From: Minisyncoccota bacterium
GTDB taxonomy: Bacteria > Patescibacteriota > Minisyncoccia > Phycocordibacterales > UBA9973
Reading direction: 5' to 3'
NCBI GenBank assembly: GCA_018063015.1
Contig: JAGORC010000004.1
Location: 1-40,644, forward strand
Length of the DNA: 40,644 bases
The notes below the pieces were generated by a model. It was not told the DNA's origin and did not search any database. It saw only the letters and a program-made list of their open reading frames with translations. A program made the position numbers and the translations under genes. This document shows positions 13,610 to 22,147 of this stretch, piece after piece (the first letter of the stretch is position 1; every line of letters begins with the position of its first letter).

Positions 13610-13611
13610 GT

Positions 13612-13640
13612 TTGACATCAAATACTTTGGTGTGTATTAT
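13612..13640 (+). promoter_or_regulatory. Promoter of the small orphan gene at 13662
   Basis: TTGACA (13612-13617) and TATTAT (13635-13640), spacer 17. The -35 starts 3 bases after the preceding terminator. Confidence 0.78.
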
Positions 13641-13661
13641 CACATCCATAAATTGTACAAC

Positions 13662-13910
13662 ATGGAAGACAAAGAATTCGCCAACTGGCTCATCAAAAAA
13701 ATGGACAAAGAGAAAGACACACAAGACGTAAAGGAGTTTTTACAGGTTCTCAAGGATGATCCTGCTACATTCGAAGCGTCACTGAATAATTCCTTGCGTG
13801 GAATTAGTATGAATGCCACGCTCGAATTAGGGCGTGTTGTGTTGTATGACAATACAACCGCTGCCTATCTCGTCGGCTGTATGCAAAAACATTTTTTTCC
13901 TAACGCCTAA
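13662..13910 (+). CDS. Small protein of unknown function (82 residues)
   Basis: I do not recognise this protein. It begins MEDKEFANWLIKKMDKEKD, is acidic and helical at first, and ends with a more hydrophobic part holding one cysteine. No membrane segment is clear. The frame is open further upstream, but the promoter just before 13662 fixes this ATG. It sits between rpsG and fusA with its own promoter and terminator, which breaks the usual rpsL-rpsG-fusA order. Codon use differs from its neighbours: Leu is often CTC and Ile is ATC/ATT without ATA. This fits a later insertion. Confidence 0.65.
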   Translation: MEDKEFANWLIKKMDKEKDTQDVKEFLQVLKDDPATFEASLNNSLRGISMNATLELGRVVLYDNTTAAYLVGCMQKHFFPNA

Positions 13911-13932
13911 TTTAGTGTTTCTACTCTTTTTC

Positions 13933-13957
13933 ATAGCTGCCTATCTCAGGCAGCTAT
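13933..13957 (+). terminator. Terminator-like hairpin after the small gene
   Basis: ATAGCTGCCT-ATCTC-AGGCAGCTAT is a perfect 10-bp stem followed by TTATTTGC. The T-run is weak. Confidence 0.65.
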
Positions 13958-13961
13958 TTAT

Positions 13962-13990
13962 TTGCAAAAAGGGGTGGTATGTTGTATATT
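13962..13990 (+). promoter_or_regulatory. Promoter of fusA
   Basis: TTGCAA (13962-13967) and TATATT (13985-13990), spacer 17. The predicted start is near 13997 with a leader of about 47 bases. Confidence 0.7.
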
Positions 13991-14000
13991 CTAAATACAT

Positions 14001-14020
14001 AAGACACGAAGGTCTTTTTT
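14001..14020 (+). terminator. Weak terminator-like hairpin at the 5' end of the fusA transcript
   Basis: AAGAC-ACGAAG-GTCTT makes a 5-bp stem followed by more T, then ATTTTT. It begins about 4 bases after the predicted start. It is the weakest example of the pattern seen at secE, rpsL, tuf and rpsS. Confidence 0.4.
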
Positions 14021-14044
14021 ATTTTTATTAATTTATATACATAT

Positions 14045-16192
14045 ATGGAAAGAGATTATCCACTGGAGAAAGTTAGAAATATTGGAATTATTGCTCATAT
14101 TGACGCTGGTAAGACTACAACTACTGAGCGTGTTTTGTATTACACAGGAGTATCACACAAAATAGGAGAAGTTCATGATGGAGAGACAACTACTGACTGG
14201 ATGGAACAAGAGCGTGAAAGAGGTATAACCATTACTTCTGCTGCGGTTACTTGTTTCTGGACTCCTACTTATGCAGGAGGAGATAAATCAAAGAAGCACC
14301 GATTCAACATAATCGACACACCTGGACACATAGACTTTACTGTTGAAGTTAAGAGATCTCTACGAGTTCTAGACGGGGCTGTAGTTGTTTTCGACGGTGT
14401 TGCTGGAGTAGAACCTCAATCAGAAACAAACTGGCGCTATGCTGACGAAGCTAAAGTTCCTCGTATTTGTTTCATCAACAAATTAGACAGAACTGGTGCT
14501 TCATTTGAACATTCATACAAGACAATACTTGAACGTCTTACTAAGAAGGCAGTAAGAATGCAAATTCCAATAGGCCTAGAAGAAAATCACGAGGGTGTTG
14601 TTGACCTACTTAGAATGAAGGCATATTACTTCGAAGGAGACATGGGTAACAAAGTTATAGAAAAAGAAATTCCAGAAAATCTAAAGAAAGAAGCAGAAGG
14701 ATATCACAGTGAATTAATAGAGAAAATTGTTGAACAAGATGAAGTGATGATGACAGAATACCTAGATGGTATTATCCCAGATATTGAAGTTCTCAAGAAG
14801 ACTCTAAGAAAAGCTGTTATCGCTAATGAAATCTTCCCTGTGTACGCAGGAAGCGCACTTAAGAATAAGGGTGTACAGTTGGTACTCGACGCAGTTGTTG
14901 ACTTACTTCCAGCTCCAACAGACATTCCAGCAATAAAGGGAGTAAATCCTAACACTGATGAACACATAGAGAAGCATGCATCAGATGCAGAACCATTTGC
15001 AGCTCTTGCTTTCAAGGTTGCAACAGATCCTTTCGTTGGACAGCTTATATTCTTCCGTGTGTACTCAGGAACACTAACAGCAGGAAGTTATGTTTACAAT
15101 CCTAGAACAAGAAACAAAGAGAGAATAGGACGAATACTTAGAATGCACGCAAACGACAGAGAAGAGGTTAAGAAAGTTTATGCTGGAGAAATTGCAGCAG
15201 CTGTTGGACTAAAAGATACAATAACATCAGACACTATCTGTGATGAAAATAATCCTGTCGAGCTAGACAGAATTGTTTTCCCAGAACCAGTTATCTCACT
15301 TAGAATTGAACCTAAGACAAAAGCAGACCAAGAAAAAATGGGTATGGCTCTTAACAGACTTGCTCAAGAAGACCCAACATTTAAAGTAACAACTGATCAA
15401 GAAACAGGAGAGACAATTATTGCAGGAATGGGAGAGCTTCATCTTGAAATTATCGTTGATCGTATGAAGAGAGAGTTTTCTGTGGAAGCAAACGTTGGTA
15501 AGCCTCAGGTTGCATACAGAGAGACAATAACAGGTTCATCTGAAGCTGAAGGTAAATACATCAAGCAGTCTGGAGGTCGTGGTAACTACGGTCACGTTAG
15601 AATCAAAATCAAACCAATGGCTATGCTTACCAAGGAAGAAGTTGAAGATCTGCCAAAGAATACTAAACGTTCTGAAGGATTTGAATTCGTAAACACAATC
15701 AAAGGAGGAGTTATCCCTCAGGAGTACATACCAGCTTGTGAAAAAGGATTCAAAGAAGGTCTTGATCGTGGAATTCTTGCAGGATTCAAGATGGTAAACG
15801 TTTCTGTTGATCTATGGGATGGAAGTTATCACGAAGTTGACTCAAACGAAATGGCATTCAAAATCGCAGCTTCTATGGCTATTCAAGATGCATGTAAGCG
15901 TGCAAATCCAGTGATACTTGAGCCTATGATGAAAGTTGAAGTTGTAACACCTGATAAGTTCATGGGTGATGTTACAGGAAACCTATCTTCTAAGAGAGGA
16001 TTAATCGAAGGAATGGAAGACAGGGGAATGAATAAAGTTATGAGAGCTGTTGTGCCTCTATCTGAAATGTTCGGATACATGACAGGACTACGTTCAATGA
16101 CAGAAGGAAGAGCAAGCTTCACTATGGAATTCTTACGTTACGACATTGTTCCACAGAACGTTGCTGAAACTATCATTGCTGGAAGAAAATAA
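14045..16192 (+). CDS. fusA: Elongation factor G
   Basis: The 715-residue protein is full-length EF-G. The G domain shows [13 protein letters not shown] (G1), RGITITSAA (G2), DTPGHIDF (G3) and NKLDRTGA (G4). Domain II and the C-terminal domains IV-V follow, with [10 protein letters not shown] and [15 protein letters not shown]. It drives translocation of tRNA and mRNA on the ribosome by GTP hydrolysis. It has its own promoter and a strong terminator; tuf is 4.8 kb away behind the pyr genes rather than adjacent. Confidence 0.98.
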   Translation: MERDYPLEKVRNIGIIAHIDAGKTTTTERVLYYTGVSHKIGEVHDGETTTDWMEQERERGITITSAAVTCFWTPTYAGGDKSKKHRFNIIDTPGHIDFTVEVKRSLRVLDGAVVVFDGVAGVEPQSETNWRYADEAKVPRICFINKLDRTGASFEHSYKTILERLTKKAVRMQIPIGLEENHEGVVDLLRMKAYYFEGDMGNKVIEKEIPENLKKEAEGYHSELIEKIVEQDEVMMTEYLDGIIPDIEVLKKTLRKAVIANEIFPVYAGSALKNKGVQLVLDAVVDLLPAPTDIPAIKGVNPNTDEHIEKHASDAEPFAALAFKVATDPFVGQLIFFRVYSGTLTAGSYVYNPRTRNKERIGRILRMHANDREEVKKVYAGEIAAAVGLKDTITSDTICDENNPVELDRIVFPEPVISLRIEPKTKADQEKMGMALNRLAQEDPTFKVTTDQETGETIIAGMGELHLEIIVDRMKREFSVEANVGKPQVAYRETITGSSEAEGKYIKQSGGRGNYGHVRIKIKPMAMLTKEEVEDLPKNTKRSEGFEFVNTIKGGVIPQEYIPACEKGFKEGLDRGILAGFKMVNVSVDLWDGSYHEVDSNEMAFKIAASMAIQDACKRANPVILEPMMKVEVVTPDKFMGDVTGNLSSKRGLIEGMEDRGMNKVMRAVVPLSEMFGYMTGLRSMTEGRASFTMEFLRYDIVPQNVAETIIAGRK

Positions 16193-16202
16193 TTAGACAC
16201 TA

Positions 16203-16234
16203 AAAAAGGCACTCCTCAGGGAGTGCCTTTTTTT
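16203..16234. terminator. Bidirectional terminator between fusA and the PRTase-like gene
   Basis: AAAAAGGCACTCC-TCAG-GGAGTGCC followed by seven T. Read on the - strand it also ends in a T-run, serving the converging gene that stops at 16248. Confidence 0.9.
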
Positions 16235-16247
16235 GATGGTCCTGGAA

Positions 16248-16856
16248 TTATACCAGGAGCTCCGCTTCTTGTTTGCGGAGCATTGATTTGTTGTGGATGA
16301 GCCATGCCTTTATATCTCGAGAGTATGCACCCAGGTATCCTTCCGAAAGTTGCTCCATTGTTACCAATGGATAAATTTCTTTCAATGGATATCTCGGGCG
16401 TAATCCGAAATCGAAAAGGCATGAAATACCAAGACACTCTCCACCGGCTTTGTTGATAAGCCGGACGGCATCACCACAATCCTCTCCAGTAGTAATTACG
16501 CCGGTTATCAGCATTACTTTTTCGCCTTTTAATGGGTTTTTTTCTTGGAACCCTTCAATGTTGGCGTTGTAGTCTGATTGTACGGGGACGAACCTCTTGT
16601 GTGAATAACCAGCAATGTTCAAAGCCAACGGGATTCCATCGAACCCAATGCCGGCAATAGAGATTACTTCACGGGGGATTTGGGACAGGATTGCCATTGC
16701 AATTGCTTGCAAGGTTTTCCTTTCATTAAACATGTTTTGTAAAAAAACTCCTACGGGAGCCTTAATACTTGTTCCTTTTACAGGGGAGGGTTCAAGTGAA
16801 ATGATTTTTTGTTCAATCAGCAAATTTACGATACCAGTGTGATTTGGAGTTTTCAT
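16248..16856 (-). CDS. Orotate phosphoribosyltransferase-like protein with altered PRPP motif
   Basis: The 202-residue protein has a type I phosphoribosyltransferase layout similar to OPRT: SIAGIGFDGIPLALNIA resembles the IAGVATGGIP block, then KGEKVMLITGVITTGEDCGDAV sits where the PRPP loop lies. The usual acidic pair (ED before VxTTG) is replaced by TG (residues 118-119), so catalysis as PyrE is doubtful; it may be regulatory or use another substrate. A bona fide PyrE is encoded at 19084. Ile codons are almost all ATC/ATT (about 2 ATA in some 21), unlike the pyr genes where roughly half are ATA, suggesting transfer. The TTG at 16877 is a possible earlier start; ATG 16856 is preferred. Confidence 0.65.
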   Translation of the reverse strand: MKTPNHTGIVNLLIEQKIISLEPSPVKGTSIKAPVGVFLQNMFNERKTLQAIAMAILSQIPREVISIAGIGFDGIPLALNIAGYSHKRFVPVQSDYNANIEGFQEKNPLKGEKVMLITGVITTGEDCGDAVRLINKAGGECLGISCLFDFGLRPRYPLKEIYPLVTMEQLSEGYLGAYSRDIKAWLIHNKSMLRKQEAELLV

Positions 16857-16895
16857 GCTAAAACATTTAAAGATCAATAAATTAGATACCGAAAG

Positions 16896-16923
16896 ATTCT
16901 ACATTATTTAAACTTTTTGTCAA
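16896..16923 (-). promoter_or_regulatory. Promoter of the PRTase-like gene
   Basis: On the - strand TTGACA (16923-16918) and TAGAAT (16901-16896), spacer 16. The leader to ATG 16856 is about 33 bases. Confidence 0.65.
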
Positions 16924-16934
16924 ATTAGCCTTTA

Positions 16935-16963
16935 TTTACTACATATCTTCAAAATGTTAAGCT
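16935..16963 (+). promoter_or_regulatory. Possible promoter of pyrC-pyrD-pyrE-pyrF
   Basis: TTTACT (16935-16940) and the poor -10 TAAGCT (16958-16963, preceded by TGT) are 17 bases apart and end 6 bases before ATG 16970. The spacing matches the leaderless class but the -10 is weak. Confidence 0.4.
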
Positions 16964-16969
16964 TTTTAT

Positions 16970-18007
16970 ATGTCTTTGATTAAAATTCCTGGATTAATTG
17001 ATGTTCATGTTCACTTACGTGAGCCAGGAGCAACTCAAAAAGAAGATTTCTACACAGGAAGTAAATCTGCTGTTAAGGGTGGTTTTACTTTCATAATAGA
17101 CATGCCTAACAATCCGACCCCTACATTAACCTTAGATAGATTGAATGAAAAAATAGAACTTTCTAAGAAGGCTGTTTGTGGTATAGGGTTTCATTTTGGT
17201 ACAGATGGTAATAATTTAGAAGAATTTTCTAAGGTTTGGGATAATGACCGAGTTTTCGGTCTTAAGGTTTATTGTAATCACACTACTGGTAATATGTTGA
17301 TAGAAGATGAAGATAAATTGGATAAAATTTTTTCTGCTTGGAATTCAGAGAAGCCAATATTGGTTCACGCAGAAGGGAAGCAGTTAATATTAGCTTTAAG
17401 GCTTGCCAATAAATACGGGAGAAGATTACATGTTTGTCACATAACGGAGAAGATAGAAGTTGATTTTGTAAGAATAGCTAAAATGTCAGGACAGAAAGTT
17501 ACTGGAGGAGTTACTCCACATCATTTGTTCTTTAACAAAGAAGATACCTTCAATCCTAAAGGATATGGAATAATGAAACCTCCTCTAGGATCTAAGGAAG
17601 ATCAAGAAGCATTATGGAGTGGACTTCGGGATGGAACTATTGATTTGGTTGAAACAGATCATGCTCCTCATACTAAAGAAGAAAAGTCAGGAGATAACCA
17701 AAGCTTCGGGGTGCCGGGACTCGAGAGCGCACTAGGGTTAATGTTAAAAGCAGTTCAGGATAAAATAATTTCACAAGAAGATGTAATTAAGTTTATGTAC
17801 GAGAATCCTAAAAAGATTTTCAACATCAAGGAACAACCAGATACTTATGTTGAGATAGATACTGAGAAAGAATACATATTTGGTGTTGATGGTTATGAAT
17901 CTAAGTGCGGATGGTCTCCATTTGAAGGAATGACACTTTTCGGTAAGGTTGAAAATGTTGTTTTTAATGGAGAAAAATTAATAGAGAATGGTACTATATT
18001 GAAATAA
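16970..18007 (+). CDS. pyrC: Dihydroorotase
   Basis: The 345-residue amidohydrolase carries the metal-binding DVHVHLREPG (H13, H15), GFHFGTDG, LVHAEG, HVCHITE and the catalytic aspartate in VETDHAPHT. The pattern and length resemble the dihydroorotase domain of animal CAD more than the roughly 420-residue bacterial PyrC. It cyclises carbamoyl aspartate to dihydroorotate. It is first of a tight four-gene operon, with 1 base to pyrD. No aspartate carbamoyltransferase or carbamoyl-phosphate synthase is in the window. Confidence 0.9.
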   Translation: MSLIKIPGLIDVHVHLREPGATQKEDFYTGSKSAVKGGFTFIIDMPNNPTPTLTLDRLNEKIELSKKAVCGIGFHFGTDGNNLEEFSKVWDNDRVFGLKVYCNHTTGNMLIEDEDKLDKIFSAWNSEKPILVHAEGKQLILALRLANKYGRRLHVCHITEKIEVDFVRIAKMSGQKVTGGVTPHHLFFNKEDTFNPKGYGIMKPPLGSKEDQEALWSGLRDGTIDLVETDHAPHTKEEKSGDNQSFGVPGLESALGLMLKAVQDKIISQEDVIKFMYENPKKIFNIKEQPDTYVEIDTEKEYIFGVDGYESKCGWSPFEGMTLFGKVENVVFNGEKLIENGTILK

Positions 18008-18008
18008 T

Positions 18009-19079
18009 ATGTTAAGTACACCCTTTTACGACCCAAAGAAATCTTATGAAGAGAATTTTGAACTAGGACCATTTGGAGCTTTCGCTGATGGAGAAGATTT
18101 AAGAATTTCAGAAGAAGCTAAATATGATTTTTTCGGAATTAAAGTATCAAGTCCTTTTGGGATTCCAGCAGGGCCACTTATAAATAGTAATTTTTGCAAA
18201 GGCGCATTTCTAAAAGGTTTTGATATTTGTGTGTATAAAACAATAAGATCTGGAGAATTCCCATGTCATCCATTTCCGAATATTTTATCAGTAAAAATAA
18301 AAGGAGATATTACACCAGAAGTAACAAAGCATAAATTATTAGCGGATGATAAATATGAAGAACCACTTTCCATTACTAATTCATTTGGAGTACCTTCAAG
18401 AATGAAAGAAGTTTGGCAAGAGGACGTAAGGCGTGCGATATCTTATGCAAATGAAGGACAAGTTTTAGTTCTTGGATTTATGGGTACGGTAAAGGAGGGT
18501 CAAACTGAAGATGAATTTATAGAAGATTATGTAAACGCAGGCAAGCTAGCTAAAGAAACAGGAGTAAAGGTTCTAGAAGTAAATCTATCTTGTCCTAACA
18601 TAGGCAACGAAGGACTTGTCTGCTACAACTTAGATATGACTGAGAAAGTTTGCAAGAGATTAAGAGAAGCGTTAGGTGATACCCCGCTAATTCTAAAAGT
18701 TGGATACTATTCAGATTTTAATCAAATAAAAAAATTAGCAGAAATCGCAGATAGATACGCAGATGGTGTTTCTGCAATAAATACAATTTCAGCAGAAGTA
18801 GTTAATGATAGTGGAGAACAAGCATTACCTGGTCCAAATAGATTAAGATCAGGCGTGTGTGGGCATGGTATAAAATGGGCGGGTATTGAAATGGTTGAAA
18901 ACCTTAAGAAGGCAAGAGCTGAAATTGGAGGCAAGTTCAAAATAATAGGGGTAGGAGGAGTTATGAATAAAGAAGATTTTGAGAATTATATCAACAAGGG
19001 AGCTGATTATGTCATGAGTGCTACGGGGGCTATGTGGAACCCTTATTTAGCACAAGAAATAAAAGAAACATTAAAATAA
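18009..19079 (+). CDS. pyrD: Dihydroorotate dehydrogenase, class 1 type
   Basis: The 356-residue TIM-barrel flavoprotein oxidises dihydroorotate to orotate. The active-site loop VNLSCPNIGNEG places cysteine at 195, the catalytic base of class 1 enzymes (class 2 has serine). GFMGT, ADGVSAINTISAE and the FMN-phosphate site IIGVGGVMNKEDF with the late ADYVMSATG are also seen. No N-terminal membrane helix is present, which fits a soluble enzyme. The chain is longer than most class 1A enzymes by an N-terminal extension of about 35 residues. No PyrK partner gene is adjacent. Confidence 0.88.
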   Translation: MLSTPFYDPKKSYEENFELGPFGAFADGEDLRISEEAKYDFFGIKVSSPFGIPAGPLINSNFCKGAFLKGFDICVYKTIRSGEFPCHPFPNILSVKIKGDITPEVTKHKLLADDKYEEPLSITNSFGVPSRMKEVWQEDVRRAISYANEGQVLVLGFMGTVKEGQTEDEFIEDYVNAGKLAKETGVKVLEVNLSCPNIGNEGLVCYNLDMTEKVCKRLREALGDTPLILKVGYYSDFNQIKKLAEIADRYADGVSAINTISAEVVNDSGEQALPGPNRLRSGVCGHGIKWAGIEMVENLKKARAEIGGKFKIIGVGGVMNKEDFENYINKGADYVMSATGAMWNPYLAQEIKETLK

Positions 19080-19083
19080 TTTT

Positions 19084-19695
19084 ATGAACGTTATAGAAAT
19101 TTTAGAAAAAGTTGGAGCAATATTAAAGAATGACCACTTCATAGGAACATCTGGTCTTCACTTAGATACTTATTTAAACAAAGACGCGCTATATCCTCAT
19201 ACAGAAGAAACATCCGAGGTTTGTAAAATGTTTGCAGAAAAATACAAAGATAAGAATATAGATACAGTCGTTGCTCCCGCACTTGGTGGAATAATTTTAT
19301 CTCAGTGGACTGCATATCATTTAACGAAAATGTGTGACAGGGAAGTAGTTGGAGTTTACACAGAGAAGACCCCTGAGGGAGGGCAGATTTTCACTAGAGG
19401 ATATGATTCTTATATAAAAGGGAAAAACGTTCTAGTCCTAGAAGACAACGTTTTAACCGGCGGGTCTGTAAAGAAAGTTGTAGATGTAGTTAAAAATGCT
19501 GGAGGTAATATTGTAGGAGTATGCGCAATGGTTAATAGAAATAAAGACGTAGATAGTGATTCAATAGGAGCACCTTTTGATGCATTGGCACATTTTTATT
19601 TACCATCTTACTCGAAAGAAGAGTGTCCTATGTGCAAGAATAGTATTCCTATAAATATGAAAGTTGGTCATGGTAAGAAACTTCTAAACAAATGA
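19084..19695 (+). CDS. pyrE: Orotate phosphoribosyltransferase
   Basis: The 203-residue enzyme has the full PRPP loop VLVLEDNVLTGGS (116-128), including the acidic pair, and the ribose-side APALGGIILSQ. It makes OMP from orotate and PRPP. A C-terminal ECPMC pair (C182, C185) is unusual for PyrE and could bind a metal or be structural. The stop TGA overlaps the pyrF start by 4 bases. Its position between pyrD and pyrF makes it the working PyrE, in contrast to the divergent homologue at 16248. Confidence 0.92.
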   Translation: MNVIEILEKVGAILKNDHFIGTSGLHLDTYLNKDALYPHTEETSEVCKMFAEKYKDKNIDTVVAPALGGIILSQWTAYHLTKMCDREVVGVYTEKTPEGGQIFTRGYDSYIKGKNVLVLEDNVLTGGSVKKVVDVVKNAGGNIVGVCAMVNRNKDVDSDSIGAPFDALAHFYLPSYSKEECPMCKNSIPINMKVGHGKKLLNK

Positions 19696-20507
19696 ATCCC
19701 GTAGAAAAATACAACAAAAGAGTACATAGAATAGATTCACTACTATGTGTTGGTCTTGATTCTGATATAAAAAAAATTCCAGAAAGATTTCAAAAAATGG
19801 AATTTCCACAATTTGAATTTAATAAATGGATTATAGATGAGACACACGAATTTGTATCTGCATATAAACCCAATAGTGCTTTTTATGAAGCAAGAGGATC
19901 TGAGGGGATGAAAGAACTCAAGATGACCATGGATTATTTAGATGAGATGCATCCAGATATTTTTACAATTCTAGATGCTAAGCGAGCGGACATAGGTAAC
20001 ACTAATCATGGTTATGTAACATCAATATTTGATTGGTTAGGGTTTGATTCTGTTACTATCAATCCCTATTTAGGGAAAGAAGCTGTAATGCCTTTCTTGG
20101 AGAGGAAAGATAAAGTTTCAATTATTTTATGTAAGACTTCGAACGTTGGTGGGGGAGAATTCCAAGATTTAAAATTTTCTGATAAACCACTTTGGCAAAT
20201 AGTTGCAGAAACTGTTTCCAAGGATTGGAATACTAACAATAATTGTATGCTAGTTTTAGGTGCTACTTACCCAGAAGAAATGAAAAAGGTAAGAGAAGTG
20301 ACAGGAGATATGACTTTTCTTGTTCCCGGAGTAGGGGCCCAATGTGGAAGTGTAGATGAAGTTGTTAAAAGTGGAACTACAAAAGAAGGACTAGGTTTAA
20401 TCATAAACTCAGGTAGGGCTATAATTTTCTCCGAAAATCCAAAAGAAGAAGCTAAAAAGCTAAGAGATGAGATAAATAGCTCGAGAATAAAAACATCCCA
20501 AACTTAA
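19692..20507 (+). CDS. pyrF: Orotidine 5'-phosphate decarboxylase (type 2)
   Basis: The 271-residue protein fits the longer type 2 OMP decarboxylases. The N-terminal SLLCVGLDSDIKKIPERF and the catalytic Lys/Asp set ILDAKRADIGNTNHGY are plain, and FLVPGVGAQCGSVDEVV with LIINSGRAIIF form the phosphate site. It produces UMP, the end of the de novo route encoded by this operon. Its start overlaps the pyrE stop (ATGA), so translation is probably coupled. A hairpin terminator overlaps its last codons. Confidence 0.94.
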   Translation: MNPVEKYNKRVHRIDSLLCVGLDSDIKKIPERFQKMEFPQFEFNKWIIDETHEFVSAYKPNSAFYEARGSEGMKELKMTMDYLDEMHPDIFTILDAKRADIGNTNHGYVTSIFDWLGFDSVTINPYLGKEAVMPFLERKDKVSIILCKTSNVGGGEFQDLKFSDKPLWQIVAETVSKDWNTNNNCMLVLGATYPEEMKKVREVTGDMTFLVPGVGAQCGSVDEVVKSGTTKEGLGLIINSGRAIIFSENPKEEAKKLRDEINSSRIKTSQT

Positions 20508-20534
20508 GACCAAAGGTCAAAAATTCAGGATGTT
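20492..20534. terminator. Bidirectional terminator between pyrF and a small membrane protein gene
   Basis: AACATCC (20492-20498) pairs with GGATGTT (20528-20534), and an inner GACC-AAA-GGTC makes a second stem. T-rich sequence follows on the + strand, and on the - strand the arm runs into TTTTATT. Confidence 0.6.
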
Positions 20535-20542
20535 ATATTTAT

Positions 20543-20698
20543 TTAGGATTCTTGTTCCTTTTGGGGAGGAGCAGGCTTGACCCCACTCACATCATTTTCC
20601 AGTTGGATTCTCCACCAGGTAAATAACCCCAATGCAAGAATGATAAATATCCTTAAAATCGGTGGGTTAATAACCCACAGGATAGAGTCTTGTACCAT
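20543..20698 (-). CDS. Small single-span membrane protein (51 residues), function unknown
   Basis: I do not recognise this protein. It has one membrane segment (about residues 6-27, ending in TWWR) and a short charged, proline-containing tail. The frame is open to 20740, but that ATG lies inside the predicted -10 box, so ATG 20698 is preferred. It is a single-gene unit with its own promoter, between pyrF and tuf. Its Ile codons are mostly ATC/ATT (1 ATA in 7), like the other orphan genes of this window. Confidence 0.55.
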   Translation of the reverse strand: MVQDSILWVINPPILRIFIILALGLFTWWRIQLENDVSGVKPAPPQKEQES

Positions 20699-20735
20699 AA
20701 AATATGGTTTTAAAAGTTGTGTAATATCTCTCTTA

Positions 20736-20763
20736 AGCATACAACTCAGTTATTAGCTGTCAA
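20736..20763 (-). promoter_or_regulatory. Promoter of the small membrane protein gene
   Basis: On the - strand TTGACA (20763-20758) and TATGCT (20741-20736), spacer 16. It is divergent from the tuf promoter, 15 bases away. Confidence 0.6.
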
Positions 20764-20778
20764 TACCCATAAGGTGAT

Positions 20779-20807
20779 TTGACATTAGATTTTTAATCTG
20801 CTAATAT
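20779..20807 (+). promoter_or_regulatory. Promoter of the tuf-S10 operon
   Basis: TTGACA (20779-20784) and TAATAT (20802-20807), spacer 17. The predicted start near 20814 coincides with the 5' arm of the leader hairpin. Confidence 0.8.
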
Positions 20808-20812
20808 AGCAC

Positions 20813-20854
20813 AAAAGCCCCTTCGGGTTTTTTATATTGGGTGGGAACCCAATA
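20813..20854 (+). promoter_or_regulatory. Tandem hairpins in the tuf leader (first one terminator-like)
   Basis: AAAAGCCC-CTTC-GGGTTTTT (20813-20832, one G-U pair, six T) starts at the predicted transcription start. TATTGGGT-GGGA-ACCCAATA (20835-20854) follows at once with a GNRA loop. About 90 more leader bases lie before tuf. The gene upstream is on the other strand, so hairpin 1 is not its terminator. Confidence 0.7.
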
Positions 20855-20943
20855 AATTATAAATATTATTAATTTTTCTAGTAATTAAGCCTTAGTAACT
20901 GGTTCTCGTATACTGAGTCTTAGTTGGTAGCAACAATAAACAT

Positions 20944-22137
20944 ATGGCAGAAGAATTTAAAAGAGATAAGCCACACGTTAACGTAGGTACTATCGGTCAC
21001 GTTGACCATGGTAAGACCACTTTAACTGCGGCAATCCTTCATGTTTTAAACATGGCAGGAAAGCAAGTTAGACTAAAGGACGTTAGTCAGATTGACAATG
21101 CTCCTGAAGAAAAGGCTCGCGGAATCACTATTAACATCTCCCACAACGAGTACGCAACAGACACAAGACACTACGCACACATCGATGCTCCTGGTCACGC
21201 TGACTACATAAAGAACATGATCACTGGTGCAGCTCAAATGGACGGTGCAATCCTTGTGGTTGCAGCAACAGACGGTGCTATGCCTCAGACAAGAGAGCAC
21301 GTTCTACTTGCACGTCAAGTAGGTGTACCTCGAATTATCGTTTTCTTGAATAAATGCGACATGGTTGATGACAAAGATATGCTTGACCTTGTTGAAGAAG
21401 AAATCCGTGAACTCCTTACAAAACAAGGGTTTGATGGCGCTAATGCTCCAGTTATCCGAGGTTCAGGTCTTAAGGCTCTAGAAGCTAAGTCAATTGACGA
21501 TGAATGGGCAAAGAAGGTTCTTGACCTTACAAACGCTCTTGATACATACATCCCAGTTCCAGAACGTGATGTTTCAAAGCCTTTCCTTATGCCAGTTGAA
21601 GACATCTTCTCTATCGAAGGACGTGGAACAGTTGTTACAGGTAAAATCGAAAGAGGAATTGTTAAGGTTGGTGAGGAAGTAGAAATAGTTGGTATTAAAC
21701 CTACTCAAAAGACTACAGTTACCGGTATTGAAATGTTCAACAAGAACCTTCAAGAAGGTATGGCTGGAGACAATGCAGGAATACTATTAAGAGGTCTTAA
21801 GAAAGAAGACATAACACGCGGACAGGTTCTTTCAAAGATAGGTACAGTTACTCCACATGACAACTTTACTGCTGAAATATACGTATTAAAGAAGGAAGAA
21901 GGAGGAAGACACACTCCATTCTTCAAGGGTTATAAGCCTCAGTTCTACATCAGAACAACAGATGTTACAGGAGATGTGACTCTTGCTGAAGGAACTGAAA
22001 TGGTTATGCCAGGAGATACAGTTAAAATAACAGTTAAACTTGTTACCCCAGTTGCGCTTGAGGAATCACAAAAGTTCGCAATACGAGAAGGAGGTAAGAC
22101 CGTAGGTGCAGGAGTTGTTACAAAGATTCTTGCTTAA
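20944..22137 (+). CDS. tuf: Elongation factor Tu
   Basis: The 397-residue EF-Tu is full length. GTP motifs are [23 protein letters not shown] and NKCDMVD; domains II and III follow, with [13 protein letters not shown] and [24 protein letters not shown]. It carries aminoacyl-tRNA to the ribosome. Ala82 replaces the common Cys in DCPGHADY. It heads the S10 ribosomal operon, 10 bases before rpsJ, as in some other CPR genomes. Codon use is clearly biased toward the presumed optimal set (more GTT, CTT, AAC/ATC), as expected for a very highly expressed gene. Confidence 0.98.
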   Translation: MAEEFKRDKPHVNVGTIGHVDHGKTTLTAAILHVLNMAGKQVRLKDVSQIDNAPEEKARGITINISHNEYATDTRHYAHIDAPGHADYIKNMITGAAQMDGAILVVAATDGAMPQTREHVLLARQVGVPRIIVFLNKCDMVDDKDMLDLVEEEIRELLTKQGFDGANAPVIRGSGLKALEAKSIDDEWAKKVLDLTNALDTYIPVPERDVSKPFLMPVEDIFSIEGRGTVVTGKIERGIVKVGEEVEIVGIKPTQKTTVTGIEMFNKNLQEGMAGDNAGILLRGLKKEDITRGQVLSKIGTVTPHDNFTAEIYVLKKEEGGRHTPFFKGYKPQFYIRTTDVTGDVTLAEGTEMVMPGDTVKITVKLVTPVALEESQKFAIREGGKTVGAGVVTKILA

Positions 22138-22147
22138 TAAAAATTAA

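Noticed and set aside
21184-21201. Ala instead of Cys in the EF-Tu DxPGHADY motif as a functional oddity
   Set aside because: The Cys is not catalytic and Ala occurs in other GTPases of the family; noted in the tuf entry only.
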